Origin: Dunaliella salina
Taxonomy: Eukaryota; Chlorophyta; Chlorophyceae; Chlamydomonadales; Dunaliellaceae
Assembly: GCA_002284615.2 (NCBI GenBank)
Contig: MU069662.1
Coordinates: 380,329-406,961 of the forward strand
Reading direction: 5' to 3'
Length of the DNA stretch: 26,633 nt
Part shown: positions 9,286-17,060 of the stretch, in pieces
How the letters are laid out: each line of letters starts with the position of its first letter
How positions within the stretch are numbered: the stretch's first letter is position 1
Translations under genes and position numbers: made by a program
The notes under the pieces: generated by a model
Database searches by the model: none
The model's input: only the letters and a program-made list of their open reading frames with translations
Told to the model about the DNA's origin: nothing

Positions 9286-9821
9286 GGTTTTTGGTTGTGC
9301 CCTTTGCCACAGCATATGGCATGTGTATGCTAGTGCATGCATGGCCGCGTGCAACCTTGCCAACCATGCAGGCTTGCACTGCCATTCATAGCTTACTCCC
9401 TCTTGGGAATTTAGCAGCTGGCCAGCTGAAAAGGATGCACTTCCATCTATCCATGCACCCACCCATCAGAATTTCCTCACACTGGGGCACGAGTGTAGTC
9501 CTGTACCGCAATGCATCCCCAAACATCTGTGCTCTCACGAACTGCCCTCACAAATTGCACTGCTCGTTACACCAGCGTCGAACAACAAAACCTAGAATCT
9601 CCCATCACAATTAGGCTCTAGAGCAGCCCCAAGGCACTGTGCAGTCCTTTTTTTGAGGGGTCCGACTTGCCTCATGCTCTGTGACATATTTAGGTTACAT
9701 GAAGCGGATCAAATTACAGCAAGATCGAGGAGACAGAGGAGCATGGGGAAGCTTTTTTTGGAACACCAGCCTTGGAGAAATGACCTGGACTGCCAGTGTT
9801 GTTATTAGTGGTTTTTGGGGT

Positions 9822-9847
9822 GTCTCACTTAGGCCCCAAAGTGAGAC
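9822..9847. repeat. Short perfect hairpin
   Basis: gtctcactt, an 8-nt loop, then aagtgagac forms a perfect 9-bp stem. Copies of gtgtctcac recur near 9873, and a gccaca...tgtggc hairpin follows near 9900. The region looks like a degraded foldback element inside intron 5. Confidence 0.6.
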
Positions 9848-10180
9848 GCAGAGGGGTCTGGAGAGAATTTGGGTGTCTCACACCCCATTAAATTTTTTTG
9901 CCACAGCCAAAATTGTGGCACACCCACAAAACTAACTATTTGCTGTTATGAGTGCTCATTTCAGATTCATGCATACTCACCTTGAGTACTGCTTTCGAAA
10001 GTACGCACTGAGTGCAAGTGCATACACCCCTCGGTAATGACTTAAGAGCACAGAAAGAGGCCAGGTTGTTGCACGTCCACCAAAAGTGCTGCATACTAGT
10101 AGCAAAACATGGGTCAGGTTGGGTGTATACCCACCAAAAGCGTTCCTGAACTTGCACCACCCAGCACCCCTATGCGCATG

Positions 10181-10312
10181 CCGTGCAACAGGTGCAATGC
10201 CCTCATGCGCATGCTGTGCAACAGGTACACTGCCCTCATGTGCATGCTGTGCAACAGGAGCATTGCCCTCATGCGTGTGCTGTGCAACAGGCCTAGGGGC
10301 TCTTCCCTCACT
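10181..10312 (+). repeat. 33-nt minisatellite
   Basis: The motif ctgtgcaacagg recurs at 10181 (as ccgtgcaacagg), 10214, 10247 and 10280, exactly 33 nt apart, with ccctcatgcgcatg between. Because 33 is a multiple of three, both strands show open frames with 11-residue repeats (for example PVAQHAHEG on the minus strand). These are repeat by-products, not evidence of a gene. Confidence 0.85.
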
Positions 10313-10563
10313 TGCAGGCTGTGCTTGCACAGGTGCACCAGACACAGCTGCTACTGCCACTCCCTGGGCAGTAGGTGGAGGTTGCTCTGGGAGGGCCCAG
10401 GCTGCTCCGGGGCAGGTTGTCCCGGGGGAGGCTGTCCCGGCGCAGGCTGAGAGCGCCCTCATCCACATCCTCAGAGAGCGAGCAGCGTGCCACGGCCTGT
10501 GGCCTTCAGCTCTAAAATAACTTCAAAAATTTTGAGCGACACAGGACGCAAAAAAACCCCAAA

Positions 10564-10622
10564 CCCTGTGTCGCAGAAAGCGACACAGGGTGCCCCAGCG
10601 ACGCCCCGCGGGCGCCGCTGGG
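10564..10622. repeat. GC-rich double hairpin
   Basis: Positions 10564-10574 (ccctgtgtcgc) pair perfectly with 10580-10590 over a 5-nt loop. Immediately after, 10594-10600 (cccagcg) pairs with 10616-10622, with an inner cgccc/gggcg stem around cgc and one mismatch. The motif agcgac recurs around it (10535, 10579, 10598, 10655). The block is GC-rich in a GC-poorer intron, suggesting an inserted structured element. Confidence 0.75.
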
Positions 10623-10864
10623 TCGCTCTCCCGAGTATGAAAAAAACGATCCTAAGCGACGCGTCTCGCCTAATAACGACACTGTGGATTGCCCAGCACT
10701 GAAATCCGCGTGACTTTGACCCCCTGGCTTCAAAGGTAAAAGGGAGATTTATACTTGCTTTGAATTTGGTACCCATCAGCCTGCATAGGGATTCACACCC
10801 ACATCAGGCACCTCACACTTCTCTTCCTTGCTAAATGTTCTCAGGTATACTATAACACATAGAT

Positions 10865-10948
10865 GCTTGTGCTGCTTCCAGATGTACTAATCCTTGGTGC
10901 ACTGACGTCAGATGCCTGATACTTCCCTTGCTTGCTTGCTGCTTCCAG
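10865..10948 (+). repeat. Duplicated splice acceptor upstream of the CCV exon
   Basis: gctgcttccag followed by atgtactaat at 10871 mirrors the true site gctgcttccag followed by atatactatt at 10938, an offset of 67 nt. The duplicated copy keeps the AG and the first exon bases. Confidence 0.7.
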
Positions 10949-11005
10949 ATATACTATTACTTGTATCAGCATGGACTTTCCGGAATGGACGCTGCCTGTT
11001 GTGTG
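10949..11005 (+). CDS. Cellulose synthase-like protein, exon with the CCV segment
   Basis: This 19-codon, phase-0 exon reads IYYYLYQHGLSGMDAACCV, between a ttccag acceptor and a GTAAGT donor. It continues directly into GTGYVMRRQAL in the next exon. The joined CCVGTGYVMRR matches the conserved CCGT/S-x-x-x-R-R stretch before the ED motif in GT2 cellulose synthases. The acceptor and first exon bases are duplicated 67 nt upstream. Confidence 0.8.
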
Positions 11006-11116
11006 GTAAGTGCTTCTACATTTAAAGTACATTGAGCGCTGCATGAATACTGCAGTGAGTTGCAGTAAGAGGTCTCGGATTGCATTTCAAACTACAGCTT
11101 CGGGCTTTATGGGCAA

Positions 11117-11118
<2 letters not shown>

Positions 11119-11191
<73 letters not shown>
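11119..11191 (+). repeat. (GT)n microsatellite
   Basis: An uninterrupted GT dinucleotide run of about 73 nt. Confidence 0.97.
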
Positions 11192-11193
<2 letters not shown>

Positions 11194-11445
11194 AACAGCA
11201 CTCATTGTTCTTCAAAAAGAAGGGAATTCCTTTGACAAACAGAGTCGTCAAACGTCAAACAGAGTTCGTTAAGCACTAAAGATTAGCCCCGCCATGCTCA
11301 TCACGCCCTTTCATGGAATGCGTCAAAGTACCAACTGTGGCCAAATATCAGCCCAGGCACGCTCATTGCATGTTCTTCAACCCCTTAAAAACAGATGCTG
11401 TTCCTAAGGAAAGTTCCTGTTCATGCGCTTGCTGCTTCTCATTGT

Positions 11446-11700
11446 GCATGTTTTCCAAGATATATATAACATTCCTGAGCACATGCTGCACTGCACTGCA
11501 CATTTTGCACTGCACTGCACTGCACAAGTTGCACTGTACACGTTGCATTGCACATGTTGCACTGCACATGTTGCATTGCACATGTTGCACTGCACTTGTT
11601 GCATTGCACATGTTGCACTGCACTGCACATGTTGCACTACACTGCACTGCACATGCTGCACTGCACTGTGCATGCTTTCCAAGATATGCCATTCCTGACA
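11446..11700 (+). repeat. Minisatellite flanked by direct repeats
   Basis: The core from about 11480 to 11670 is built of ttgcactgcacatg and ttgcattgcacatg units. It is bracketed by near-identical sequences: gcatgttttccaagatat with cattcctga on the left and gcatgctttccaagatat with cattcctga on the right. The flanks suggest one original sequence split by expansion between its copies. The long frames across it (repeats of CTALH/HVALH type) are by-products of the repeat. Confidence 0.85.
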
Positions 11701-11859
11701 AAGGCATTCCTTTCCTTGAAGAACAATGATTGCTGAGAGCTTCCTTTGCTTACATGTTTACTGCCTTTCCTTGTGTGCACTTTCCACGATCCTTCTCAGA
11801 TGATCAGCACACACGCACGACTTGGAAAACAAAAGTGCCCCTTTTGCACGCTTTTGCAG

Positions 11860-11928
11860 GGCACCGGGTATGTTATGCGCAGGCAAGCCCTAGACTCTGC
11901 GGGCGGATATGTGGGCGGCTTCGCTGTG
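11860..11928 (+). CDS. Cellulose synthase-like protein, exon GTGYVMRRQAL
   Basis: The 23-codon phase-0 exon reads GTGYVMRRQALDSAGGY then VGGFAV, with an AG-G acceptor and a GTAAGC donor. In BcsA-type enzymes the CCGS/GTNAVIRRxAL stretch and the GGF/GGY that follows sit just before the TED motif that holds the acceptor glucan. The family match is clear, and it joins in phase to both neighbours. The last residue Val occupies the place where the family normally has Thr before ED. Confidence 0.85.
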
Positions 11929-12506
11929 GTAAGCCATTCATGCCCTCCGAATTCAAAGTTTGAAATTCTTCTGCTGCTCTTGTGCCTCTGTGTGTGAGCA
12001 CCTTGCGCATTTTGAAAAGGTTGTGAGGGTTGCATTCGGTCTCCAGGGAGCAAGAGTTGCCTCGAACAAGTTGTCTGTGCGCTTTGTTGACAAGCTATCC
12101 AGGCAACCTTGAGCGTGTTGACTGGCTACTTGGTCGCAAGTACCTGATCACTGGTTCGAGACAGCAAGTAAAATTTCGTGCCAAACAGCAATAAGTGTGC
12201 ATTAAGGAAAGACCCGACAGTCAGTGCTGGCGATGGCACTAACAGTGAGTCACACCAATGAGTAGAACAGATGGGGGCGACCAAACTGATGCGGGTATAG
12301 CGGGTTGTCGACCATCCGTCCATGCGTGTGCCTCCCTCTCCTGTAAGCAGCTGTTCCTGCAGCCTTTTCCCCCCCAAATCCCCCATTGCTTGTGTCGCTG
12401 AATTGGGTGGAAATAGGAAGATCACAGGGTGCCTGCACATACATCCTGAAGAATGTGCCTGCAAAAGGGCTCCCTCACCACCTCACTGAAATTGATATGC
12501 CTGCAG
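11929..12506 (+). other. Intron 7
   Basis: GTAAGC donor and ctgcag acceptor. It includes a dispersed repeat copy at 12180-12265; otherwise nothing recognisable. Confidence 0.8.
12180..12265. repeat. Dispersed intronic repeat family D, copy 1
   Basis: Shares gtgcattaNNgaaagacc, acagtcagNNct and gagtcNcNccaatg with 17950-18015. Confidence 0.65.
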
Positions 12507-12606
12507 GAAGACTCATTCACAAGCACATCACTCATCCGGGCTGGCTGGAAGGCCAAGTACCTCCCGGACTGCCTGGCGATGGGCCTCTCGCCACCCACAC
12601 TTGCAG
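12507..12606 (+). CDS. Cellulose synthase-like protein, exon with the ED motif
   Basis: The reading is EDSFTSTSLIRAGWKAKYLP then DCLAMGLSPPTLA. ED is the acidic pair of the (T)ED motif whose Asp acts as catalytic base. The following helix, the GW-K-x-Y/YLP strand and the SPPTLA segment match the family order. The exon ends with a lone G before GCAAGA, a GC-type donor. The next exon starts with AG, giving GAG, so the joined reading is TLAEHVQQRWRW, exactly the family layout. This supports GC-AG splicing here. A diverged copy of the exon's 3' half and of the GC donor lies 110 nt downstream. Confidence 0.85.
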
Positions 12607-12649
12607 GCAAGAATAGCACTCAAAAATCTACGTATGTTTTTATCTAAAA

Positions 12650-12725
12650 TAGCACTTGAAGGGCTGAGCACTTCCCTGATTTTCCTGGCCAAAGGCTCCG
12701 CCAGTCAAACTTACAGGCAAGGATA
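12650..12725 (+). repeat. Degraded duplicate of the ED exon 3' half with its GC donor
   Basis: Sequence ending cttacag then gcaaggata (donor equivalent at 12717) parallels cttgcag then gcaagaata at 12607, and the upstream 45 nt are alignable (cacttccctga / tacctcccgga; tcctggcc / cctggcga). The aatagcact flank is also repeated. Confidence 0.65.
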
Positions 12726-13262
12726 ACGATTGTATCCAGGCAGCGTGTAAGCTGCCTGATTGAAGTGCCTGCTCCTCTGTTACCTGCATCTTGGTCCCAA
12801 TCAAAATGACGGAGGGCAAGCTGGCACTCTTGCTTGCAACACGTGAGCTCTTTTGAAGCCTCATTTGCCAGCTTCTCACCATCTTTACACAACCCTACAG
12901 ATCGCACGGTTTTGTGGAACGTGGTGGGCAGGCCCCACGGCCAGCTTATGAGCATACCTGACCACAAAGCATGCATGATCGCTTTTTGCAAATTGTGAAG
13001 GGCAGCCCCCGCAACCAGCGCATGCTCACAAACCACACTTGACCACAATGCATACCTGATCACACATTTTTGCGGAACGTGATGGGCAGGCCCCATGGCC
13101 AGCGCCTGATTGTTAAGGATACCTGACCACAAAGCATGCCTGATCGCACTACTTTTGTGGAGCGTAAGGCCAAGTTTTTTTGCCAGCGCCTGATTGCAAA
13201 GCATACCTGACCACAAAGTATGCATGATCGCACGTTTTTTTGCAAATTGTGAAGGGCAGCCC

Positions 13263-13352
13263 NNNNNNNNNNNNNNNNNNNNNNNNNNNNNNNNNNNNNN
13301 NNNNNNNNNNNNNNNNNNNNNNNNNNNNNNNNNNNNNNNNNNNNNNNNNNNN
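13263..13352. other. Assembly gap (90 N) with identical flanks
   Basis: The 54 nt before the gap (13209-13262) are identical to the 54 nt after it (13353-13406). This is what a failed contig merge inside a satellite would produce, so the gap length and local copy number are unreliable. Confidence 0.9.
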
Positions 13353-13791
13353 GACCACAAAGTATGCATGATCGCACGTTTTTTTGCAAATTGTGAAGGG
13401 CAGCCCCCGTGGCCAGCGCATGCTCACAAACCACACCTGACCACAAAACATGCCTGATCGCACTACTTCTGGTTAACGTGACGGGCAGGGCCCATGGCCA
13501 GCGCCTGATTGCCAAGGATACCTGACCACAAAGCATACCAGACCACAAAGCATGCCTGATCACACGCTTTTGTGGAACGTGAAGGGCAGGCACCACAGCC
13601 AGCGCCTGATTGCCAAGCATACCAGACCACAAAGCATGCCTTATCAAACATTCTTGTGGAGCGTACGGCCAGGCCCCATGGCCAGCGCCTGATTGCAAAG
13701 CATACCTGACCACAAAGCATGCCTGATCACACATTGTTGTGGAGCGTACGGCCAGGCCCCATGGCCAGCGCCTGATTGTAAAGCATACCTG

Positions 13792-13792
13792 N
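13792..13792. other. Single ambiguous base at a probable duplicated join
   Basis: The roughly 83 nt ending at 13791 are repeated, apparently identically, just after the n. The join may have duplicated one satellite unit artificially. Confidence 0.6.
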
Positions 13793-14303
13793 ATACCTGA
13801 CCACAAAGCATGCCTGATCACACATTGTTGTGGAGCGTACGGCCAGGCCCCATGGCCAGCGCCTGATTGTAAAGCATACCTGACCACGAAGCATGCCTGA
13901 CCGCACGTGTTCGTGGAACGTGACGGGCAGGTACCACAGCCAGCGCCTGATTGCAAAGGATACCTGACCACAAATTGTGCATGATCAAGCGTTTTTGTGG
14001 CATGTGTCGGGCAGGCCCCACGGCCAGCGCCTGATTGCGAAGCACACCTGACCACAAAGCATGCCTGATCGCACGTTTCTTTTTTAAGAATGTGGAGGGC
14101 AGCCCCCGTGGCCAGCGCGTGCTTGCAAACCACACCTGACCACAAAGCATGCCTGATCGCATGTGTTGTGGAACGTGAAAGGCAGGCCCCATGGCCAGCC
14201 CCTAATCACAAAGCATGCCATCAAAGCATGCTGTGTCTTGCGTCACGCTTGATGCAGGCGGCCTCTTGCTTTTGTAGACTTCTCTTTTCTCATCGTTTGA
14301 TGC

Positions 14304-14431
14304 AGAAGTCAGTGATCACATGATATGTACTGCACTTCTTGTTGTGTGTGAGGCAGGGATACTGAGAAGAAGTCAGTGATCACATGATATGTACTCCACT
14401 TCTTGTTGTGTGTGAGGCACGGATACTTTAT
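14304..14431 (+). repeat. 64-bp tandem duplication
   Basis: agaagtcagtgatcacatga with its downstream ttcttgttgtgtgtgaggca starts at 14304 and again at 14368, with few mismatches. Confidence 0.9.
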
Positions 14432-14461
14432 GGGAAGGTGGTCTATACTTTTGTGACTGGT

Positions 14462-14909
14462 GCCTCTCGTTCTGCATGCACAGCATGTGCAGCAGGACCT
14501 CTTGTACCGCATGCAGAACTTGCGCAGCACTACCTCTTGTTCTGCATGCAGAGCGTGTGCAGCAGTACCTCTTGTTTTGCATGCAAAGCATGTGCATCAG
14601 TACCTCTTGTCCTACATGCAGAGCATGTGCAGTAATACCTCTTGCACTGCTTGCAGAGCATGTGCAGCAGTAACTCTTGTACTGCATGCAGAGCATGAGC
14701 AGTAATACCTCTTGTTCTGCTTGCAGAGCATGTGCAGCAGTACCTCTTGTACCGCATGCAGAACTTGTGCAGCAGTAACTCTTGTTCTGCATGCAAAGCA
14801 TGTGCAGCAGCACCTCTTGCACTACATGCATGCAGAGCGTGTGCAGCAGTTCCTCTTGTTCTACATGCAGAGCATGTGCAGTTATACCTCCTGTTCTGCT
14901 TGCAGAGCA
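14462..14909 (+). repeat. 35-nt array carrying copies of the QxxRW exon acceptor
   Basis: About 13 copies of a 35-nt unit made of cctcttgttctgc, atgcagagcatg and tgcagcagta. The array runs straight into the real exon, whose boundary tgcttgcag then agcatgtacagcag is the last unit. Several internal copies contain cttgcagagcatgtgcagca, so many AG acceptors with the same first exon bases lie in a row. Because 35 is not a multiple of three, every frame looks open and Cys/His-rich; none is a gene. Confidence 0.9.
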
Positions 14910-15010
14910 TGTACAGCAGCGCTGGCGGTGGTCCATTGGCAACATGCAGCTCTTTTTATATGGTGACTATGGGGGCCTCAGCTTCTTTCAGAAGATTGGG
15001 GTCGTTGGAG
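14906..15010 (+). CDS. Cellulose synthase-like protein, exon with QQRWRW motif
   Basis: The exon reads (E)HVQQRWRWSIGNMQLF then LYGDYGGLSFFQKIGVVG. QRWRW satisfies the QxxRW signature of processive GT2 synthases, where the Trp stacks on the terminal glucose of the glucan, and SIGNMQ matches the usual W-x-x-G-N/S-x-Q. The acceptor at 14905 gives a phase match with the GC-donor exon (G+AG = Glu). A GTGAGC donor follows, leaving phase 1. After SFFQKIG the chain should enter the C-terminal membrane domain, which the next exon supplies. An alternative acceptor at 14916 would break the phase. Confidence 0.9.
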
Positions 15011-15194
15011 GTGAGCAATCCTGCAGCTGTCTTACCATTCAGGTACACCGTGATTGAGGCTCGCAGATTGTTTGTGGGCCCTTGCTACCACTTGCACTCA
15101 CAGACGTGTGAGGGGCTTGCTTCTGTTTCTAAATGCGAGCCCTTCACACGTTCAGGATGTGGCTTTGGCTTGAAATCTCTGATTAACACTTCCA

Positions 15195-15650
15195 GAGCAG
15201 GTCAACTGAGGCCTATAAGCAGGTGTTCTTTGCATGCTCCCTGCATGTGTGTGTGCCCCAACTAGCACCTTTTAAACTTAGCTTCCTTTCTCAGCTAGAG
15301 TTCTAGAGGTGCCAGTTGGGGCACATATGCCTAATTAGCTGCGGCGTGACCCCTACAACTTGACCACCCAACCTCCACTCCGGGTAGGATATGAGCAGAG
15401 TATATAGAGGTTATCAAAACATAACTCTGGGAGTGGAAATGGCTCCAAGGTGGAGTTGTAGGCCATTTTGGGTTTATCTAAAGCCTGGAGAGCAATCTGG
15501 GACCCTCCAATTTTTTCTTCTTTGGTTGACATGGTCGGGTTTGAAGAAAACATATTTGAAGAAACACTAGAAAGAGCATGTCTGGCAGATGAGCCTGTGG
15601 CCCTCCTCTGGAACATTTCAGACATTGGTGCTGTGCAAGAGTAAGCTGCC
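15195..15650. repeat. Dispersed intronic repeats A and B, copies 2 (adjacent)
   Basis: 15195-15400 matches family A (3950-4190) and 15355-15650 matches family B (7255-7710). Here the two lie side by side and overlap at the ttgaccaccca block, suggesting A and B are halves of one larger element of about 450 nt. Confidence 0.55.
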
Positions 15651-15839
15651 AGGTGTAAGTAGTGTCAATTTGCGTGCAAGTTTCTTAATTCCTGGGCTCC
15701 TCCACTTGTGCTAAGGAGCTTCGATTTCTGTTGAGGCTGCCATCACAGCTACCCTCCTTGCTGTCCTCTCATTTCACAGCTCCGCAGCTACCCTCATCGC
15801 TAACCTTGTTATCTCACTGCCATCCTCATTGTTGCTCCC

Positions 15840-16151
15840 CTTCTTCAGGCACCTGCTACCCTTTGAGCATGACTGCCATGTTTGTGGTCATCCTGCTTCC
15901 CTTATTTTAGTTCCCCTTTTATCAGGCAACTGGTACCTCTTGAGCTCAATCGCCGTGTTTGTGGTCATCCTGCTATCCTCATTGTTGTTCCACTTCTCCA
16001 GGAACTGGTACCCCTTGAGCTCAACTGCCGTGTTTGTAGTCATCCTGCTATCCTCATTGTCGTTCCACTTCTCCAGGAACTAGCACCCCTTGAGCTCAAT
16101 TGCCGTGTTTGTGGTCATCCTGCTATCCTCCTTGTTGCTGCCCTTCTTCAG
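15840..16151 (+). repeat. 75-nt array of the membrane-exon acceptor and start
   Basis: Four intronic copies precede the true exon. Each has a pyrimidine tract and cag (ttcttcag, ttatcag, cttctccag twice), then gcaactggtacc-like sequence, then gtgtttgtggtcatcctgct. The starts after cag fall near 15849, 15926, 16001 and 16076, with the real one at 16152, so the spacing is 75-77 nt. The copies still translate to NWYPLSSTAVFVVILLSS-like hydrophobic peptides, matching the exon's NWYPLALTAVFVVILVRL. Confidence 0.9.
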
Positions 16152-16415
16152 GCAACTGGTACCCCTTGGCCTTGACGGCCGTGTTTGTGGTCATCCTGGT
16201 GCGCCTGGCCTGCTTTGTCGCCTATGTGCTGGCAGCAGCACCACAGCAGACCAGCGCCACCCAGGTCGCGACATCCTGGTTCGCGCTCATGGTCCTCATG
16301 TCTCTCCCAAATATCGGGTTCCTGGGGAAGATCTTTGACATCATCGGCATCATGATCTTGATCCCAGTGTTCCTCCCTGTGGTATTGTTCGGAATCATGG
16401 GGAGGCTCAACCCAG
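16152..16415 (+). CDS. Cellulose synthase-like protein, exon with three membrane helices
   Basis: Joined in phase to the preceding exon (G+GC = Gly), it reads NWYPLALTAVFVVILVRLAC and onward to FGIMGRLNP. Three hydrophobic segments are visible: about residues 3-27 (PLALTAVFVVILVRLACFVA), 41-58 (SWFALMVLMSLPNIGFLG) and 62-82 (IIGIMILIPVFLPVVLFGIM). They are separated by a polar AAPQQTSATQ loop. This fits the C-terminal channel-forming helices that carry the growing glucan through the plasma membrane in BcsA-type synthases. A GTGCGC donor follows in phase 1. The codon choice is GC-rich compared with the flanking introns. Both edges of this exon are copied into the adjoining introns. Confidence 0.85.
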
Positions 16416-16439
16416 GTGCGCGCACTAATCTCTGAGGAT

Positions 16440-16470
16440 TCGGTGATGGGGAGAATCAACCCAGGTTTGA
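16440..16470 (+). repeat. Copy of the membrane-exon 3' end and donor
   Basis: gatggggagaatcaacccag then gtttgagcac parallels the true end catggggaggctcaacccag then gtgcgcgcac, 49 nt upstream. The GT is retained. Confidence 0.75.
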
Positions 16471-16514
16471 GCACAGGCATGCAAGAAGAGCGGGGGAAAT
16501 GGGATGTGATAGAT

Positions 16515-17060
16515 GGCATCAGAGGGGGACAAAATGGATTGTGCTGGGTTGCATCAGAGAGGGGAGGAAATTGGATTGTGCTAGATGGCATCAGAGATGG
16601 AGCAAATGGGTCATGCTGGATGGCATCAGAGATTGGGAAAATGGAATGTGCTGGATGGCATGAGAGAAGAACAAAATGGATTATGCTTGACAGCATCAGA
16701 GAAGGGAAAAATGGTTTGTGTAGGATGGCATGAGCAAAGGACAAGATGGATGGCGTTGAATGGCAAAAGAGAGGGACAAAATGGATTGTGCTGGATCACA
16801 TCAGAGAGGGGAAAATTGGATCGTGCTGAATGGCATGAGGGAAGGAAAAAATGGATTCTGCTGAATGGCATCAGAGAAGGATAAAATTGGATCGTGCTGA
16901 ATGGCATCAGAGAAGGATAAAATGGATTGTGCTGGATGGCATCAGAGAAGGATAAAAGGATTGTGCTGGATGGCATCAGTGATTGGGAAAATGGATTATG
17001 CTGGGTGGCATAAAAGAAGAACAAAATGGATTGTGCTGGATGACATCCACGAGGGGCACA
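16515..17060 (+). repeat. 34-35 nt array with higher-order structure
   Basis: About 16 copies of a unit built of gatggcatcagagaaggat and aaaatggattgtgctg. Units 4-5 (a gattgggaaaatgg type then an agaagaacaaaatgg type) recur as units 14-15, so a higher-order block was duplicated. Frames across it on both strands are repeat by-products. Confidence 0.9.

Larger units (their letters stand above)
8131..10948 (+). other. Intron 5
   Basis: GTGCGC donor and AG acceptor at 10947-10948. It includes a dispersed repeat (9205-9285), a hairpin (9822-9847), a 33-nt minisatellite (10181-10312), a GC-rich double hairpin (10564-10622) and a copy of the downstream acceptor (10871). In 8131-9200 and 9290-9820 I see nothing supportable; open frames there have no family resemblance. 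Confidence 0.65.
11006..11859 (+). other. Intron 6
   Basis: GTAAGT donor and ttttgcag acceptor. It is dominated by a GT microsatellite and a TGCACTGCACATG minisatellite. Confidence 0.8.
12905..14215 (+). repeat. 84-nt satellite array
   Basis: About 15 copies of a unit of about 84 nt. It reads in outline: ccagcgcctgattgcaaagc, atacctgaccacaaagcatg, cctgatcgcacg, then ttttgtggaacgtgaagggc and aggccccatgg. The start of ccagcgcctgattg falls near 13686, 13769, 13860, 13944 and 14028. Some units lack the central block. The array contains one N run and one isolated n. Long minus-strand frames across it are repeat by-products. Confidence 0.9.
12607..14905 (+). other. Intron 8 (GC-AG)
   Basis: Phase and homology on both sides indicate a GC donor (gcaaga) with an AG acceptor at 14904-14905. 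The intron is almost entirely repeats: the ED-exon duplicate, an 84-nt satellite, a 64-nt duplication and a 35-nt acceptor-bearing array. The short segment 12726-12900 shows nothing I can name. Confidence 0.75.
15011..16151 (+). other. Intron 9
   Basis: GTGAGC donor and cttcttcag acceptor. It contains dispersed repeats (15195-15650) and a 75-nt array of acceptor copies (15840-16151). A small undetected exon here cannot be excluded, but none is required by phase. Confidence 0.75.

Noticed and set aside
9680..9760. Exon reading QQDRGDRGAWGSFFW as the segment before GTGYVMRR
   Set aside because: The 10949-11005 exon fits that position with correct phase and splice sites; this block has no usable donor.
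9977..10520. Open frames with 11-residue repeats on both strands
   Set aside because: A 33-nt minisatellite opens several frames at once, with no start context, splice support or family resemblance.
12644..14192. Long minus-strand open frames (241, 361 and 124 codons)
   Set aside because: They lie wholly in the 84-nt satellite, repeat the same peptide pattern in several frames, and cross the N gap.
14373..14966. Cys/His-rich open frames of 80-190 codons on both strands
   Set aside because: They are translations of a 35-nt tandem repeat in all frames; the period is not a multiple of three, and the Cys/His pattern follows the DNA unit.
15829..16083. Separate 84-codon hydrophobic protein
   Set aside because: It is the 75-nt array of copied exon starts, not an independent gene.
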